The translations under genes and the position numbers were made by a program. 64,000 nt of DNA, from NCBI GenBank assembly GCA_008012315.1, contig SSEL01000012.1:1-64000 (forward strand), written 5' to 3'. Origin of the DNA: Rhodospirillaceae bacterium (GTDB taxonomy: Bacteria > Pseudomonadota > Alphaproteobacteria > Dongiales > Dongiaceae). The notes beneath the pieces are model-generated. The model was not told the origin of the DNA. It saw only the letters and a list, made by a program, of their open reading frames with translations, and made no database searches. Shown here piece after piece: positions 63,396 through 64,000 of this stretch. Numbering within the stretch: the first letter of the stretch is position 1; every line of letters begins with the position of its first letter.

Positions 63396-63777
63396 ATCGG
63401 CTTCCTTTCGCACTTGCTCGATAGCAATTGGCAATTACGGAGGTACTTTGCCGGGGCGGAATCATCCGGCGGCTCGCGCGACTGTGGTTGCGCGGGTATC
63501 ATCGACGTGCACGCGGCTGCATGACGCCATCACGCTGTCGGTGTCGTTTTCCGGATCCGAAAAATAGCGGCTTGCTATACCTGCGGTGAAAACGGCGGGA
63601 GTATCTTGCGCTAAGTCGCACCGGTTCCGAATCGAAACTGACGATGCCGTCGCCATGTCACGGATTAGTTTCAGCTATTAATAGAGTGGGCCGTTCATGC
63701 GGTTATTAACACGTGTTACCGCTAGGAATTGCAGCGGCAATTTCTGATAAATCGACACTAAAGTCCGAGCTTGGGAC

Positions 63778-63948
63778 GTGTTTCTGACGGCTGACCATGC
63801 CGGCCGCATGATGTGCTTTATCAAGCAGAACGGCATCGTCGACGCCTTCTGGTTCATCGCCGATATGCATTACGACAATCCCGGCAAGGCGAAGTTCCAG
63901 GGGCGACGGCGCCTCCCTCATGAAGCGGAAATGCGAGATAAAAAATAG
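63778..63948 (+). pseudogene. Degraded internal fragment of a PhoD phosphatase gene
   Basis: An open frame reads CFIKQNGIVDAFWFIADMHY and DNPGKAKFQ, matching FIKQNGIVNTVWLTADVHY and NPDKAKFQ of the PhoD gene 2.8 kb upstream; a 21-base stretch (63820-63840) is identical in DNA. A block of 15-18 bases (the TAAHYY part) is deleted, and the flanks are unrelated. It ends at TAG 63946-63948. I see no gene in 63396-63777. Confidence 0.75.
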
Positions 63949-63984
63949 AGCATTTCCGCGAGTCAAGGAAACGCGGAAATGCTC
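63948..63984. repeat. Perfect 13-bp hairpin after the PhoD fragment
   Basis: GAGCATTTCCGCG (63948-63960) pairs perfectly with CGCGGAAATGCTC (63972-63984) around an 11-base loop. It is either an intrinsic-terminator-like stem (no T tract follows) or a member of an intergenic palindromic repeat family. It begins at the last base of the fragment's stop codon. Confidence 0.65.
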
Positions 63985-64000
63985 CAGGCATTACTGCATG

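Overview
The window looks like a chromosome segment of a GC-rich alphaproteobacterium. The genes are closely packed, with LIV-type amino-acid uptake, a GlxA-type AraC regulator, an opine/sarcosine-oxidase-like pair, a PhoD phosphatase with a twin-arginine signal, and gene remnants resembling those of soil or plant-associated Rhizobiales/Rhodospirillales. The exact genus cannot be read from the sequence. Two textures are visible. GC-rich, core-like stretches lie at 1-8.6 kb, 38.5-39.4 kb and from 40 kb to the end. A more AT-rich, scrambled accessory island lies at about 8.7-38.5 kb, with broken mobile elements at its seams.

Layout. 1-8.6 kb: a partial Gly-rich subtilase, an NfeD/slipin membrane-quality pair, a MerA-like flavin oxidoreductase, a 5'-truncated encapsulin remnant, a GlxA/AraC regulator and methylmalonate-semialdehyde dehydrogenase. 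9.2-14.2 kb: a surface-glycan block (a rare GT25/sulfotransferase-like/GH16 fusion, a DXD glycosyltransferase and a NodU-type carbamoyltransferase). 14.4-15.1 kb: IS3 and type I restriction remnants. 15.5-21.3 kb: a compact five-gene operon coding for a Cas4-like/DnaQ-like double nuclease, SIR2, HerA ATPase, a KTSC-domain protein and a zinc-ribbon protein with a HEPN-like RHLLSH motif. Its centre matches the known SIR2-HerA anti-phage pair and the flanking genes look like an extended version. 21.3-22 kb: an integrase remnant. 22-29.8 kb: a Tn7-like transposition module (TnsA, TnsB, TnsC, TniQ, a small coupled protein, a metallophosphoesterase) divergent from a chimeric repressor that contains an HsdM-type motif. 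29.9-32.2 kb: a second metallophosphoesterase and a broken hipA. 32.4-37.9 kb: a polar amino-acid ABC transporter with a GlcD-type FAD dehydrogenase and an aminotransferase. 38 kb: an IS21 remnant.

Three intergenic sites (8.76, 39.5-39.66 and 45.42-45.56 kb) carry arrays of a half-site resembling AATCTCACGTTATGGG. The second and third have four half-sites with identical spacing. The first and second form near-perfect terminal inverted repeats of about 26 bp, beginning TGTAGGG at the left, with near-identical 5-bp flanks. They look like ends of one 30.9-kb transposon-like unit and of an abutting 5.9-kb unit around the LIV operon.

45.8 kb to the end is mostly core-like: a SoxA/SoxB-like oxidase pair, cupin, alpha/beta hydrolase, GNAT, class III cyclase, sorbosone-dehydrogenase-like lipoprotein with a DUF2231 membrane protein, PLP decarboxylase, an orphan secreted protein, an ArsR/SRPBCC pair with two operator palindromes, a ZntB-like transporter, PhoD, a secreted-style beta-helix protein with a 52-residue companion, and a degraded copy of part of phoD.
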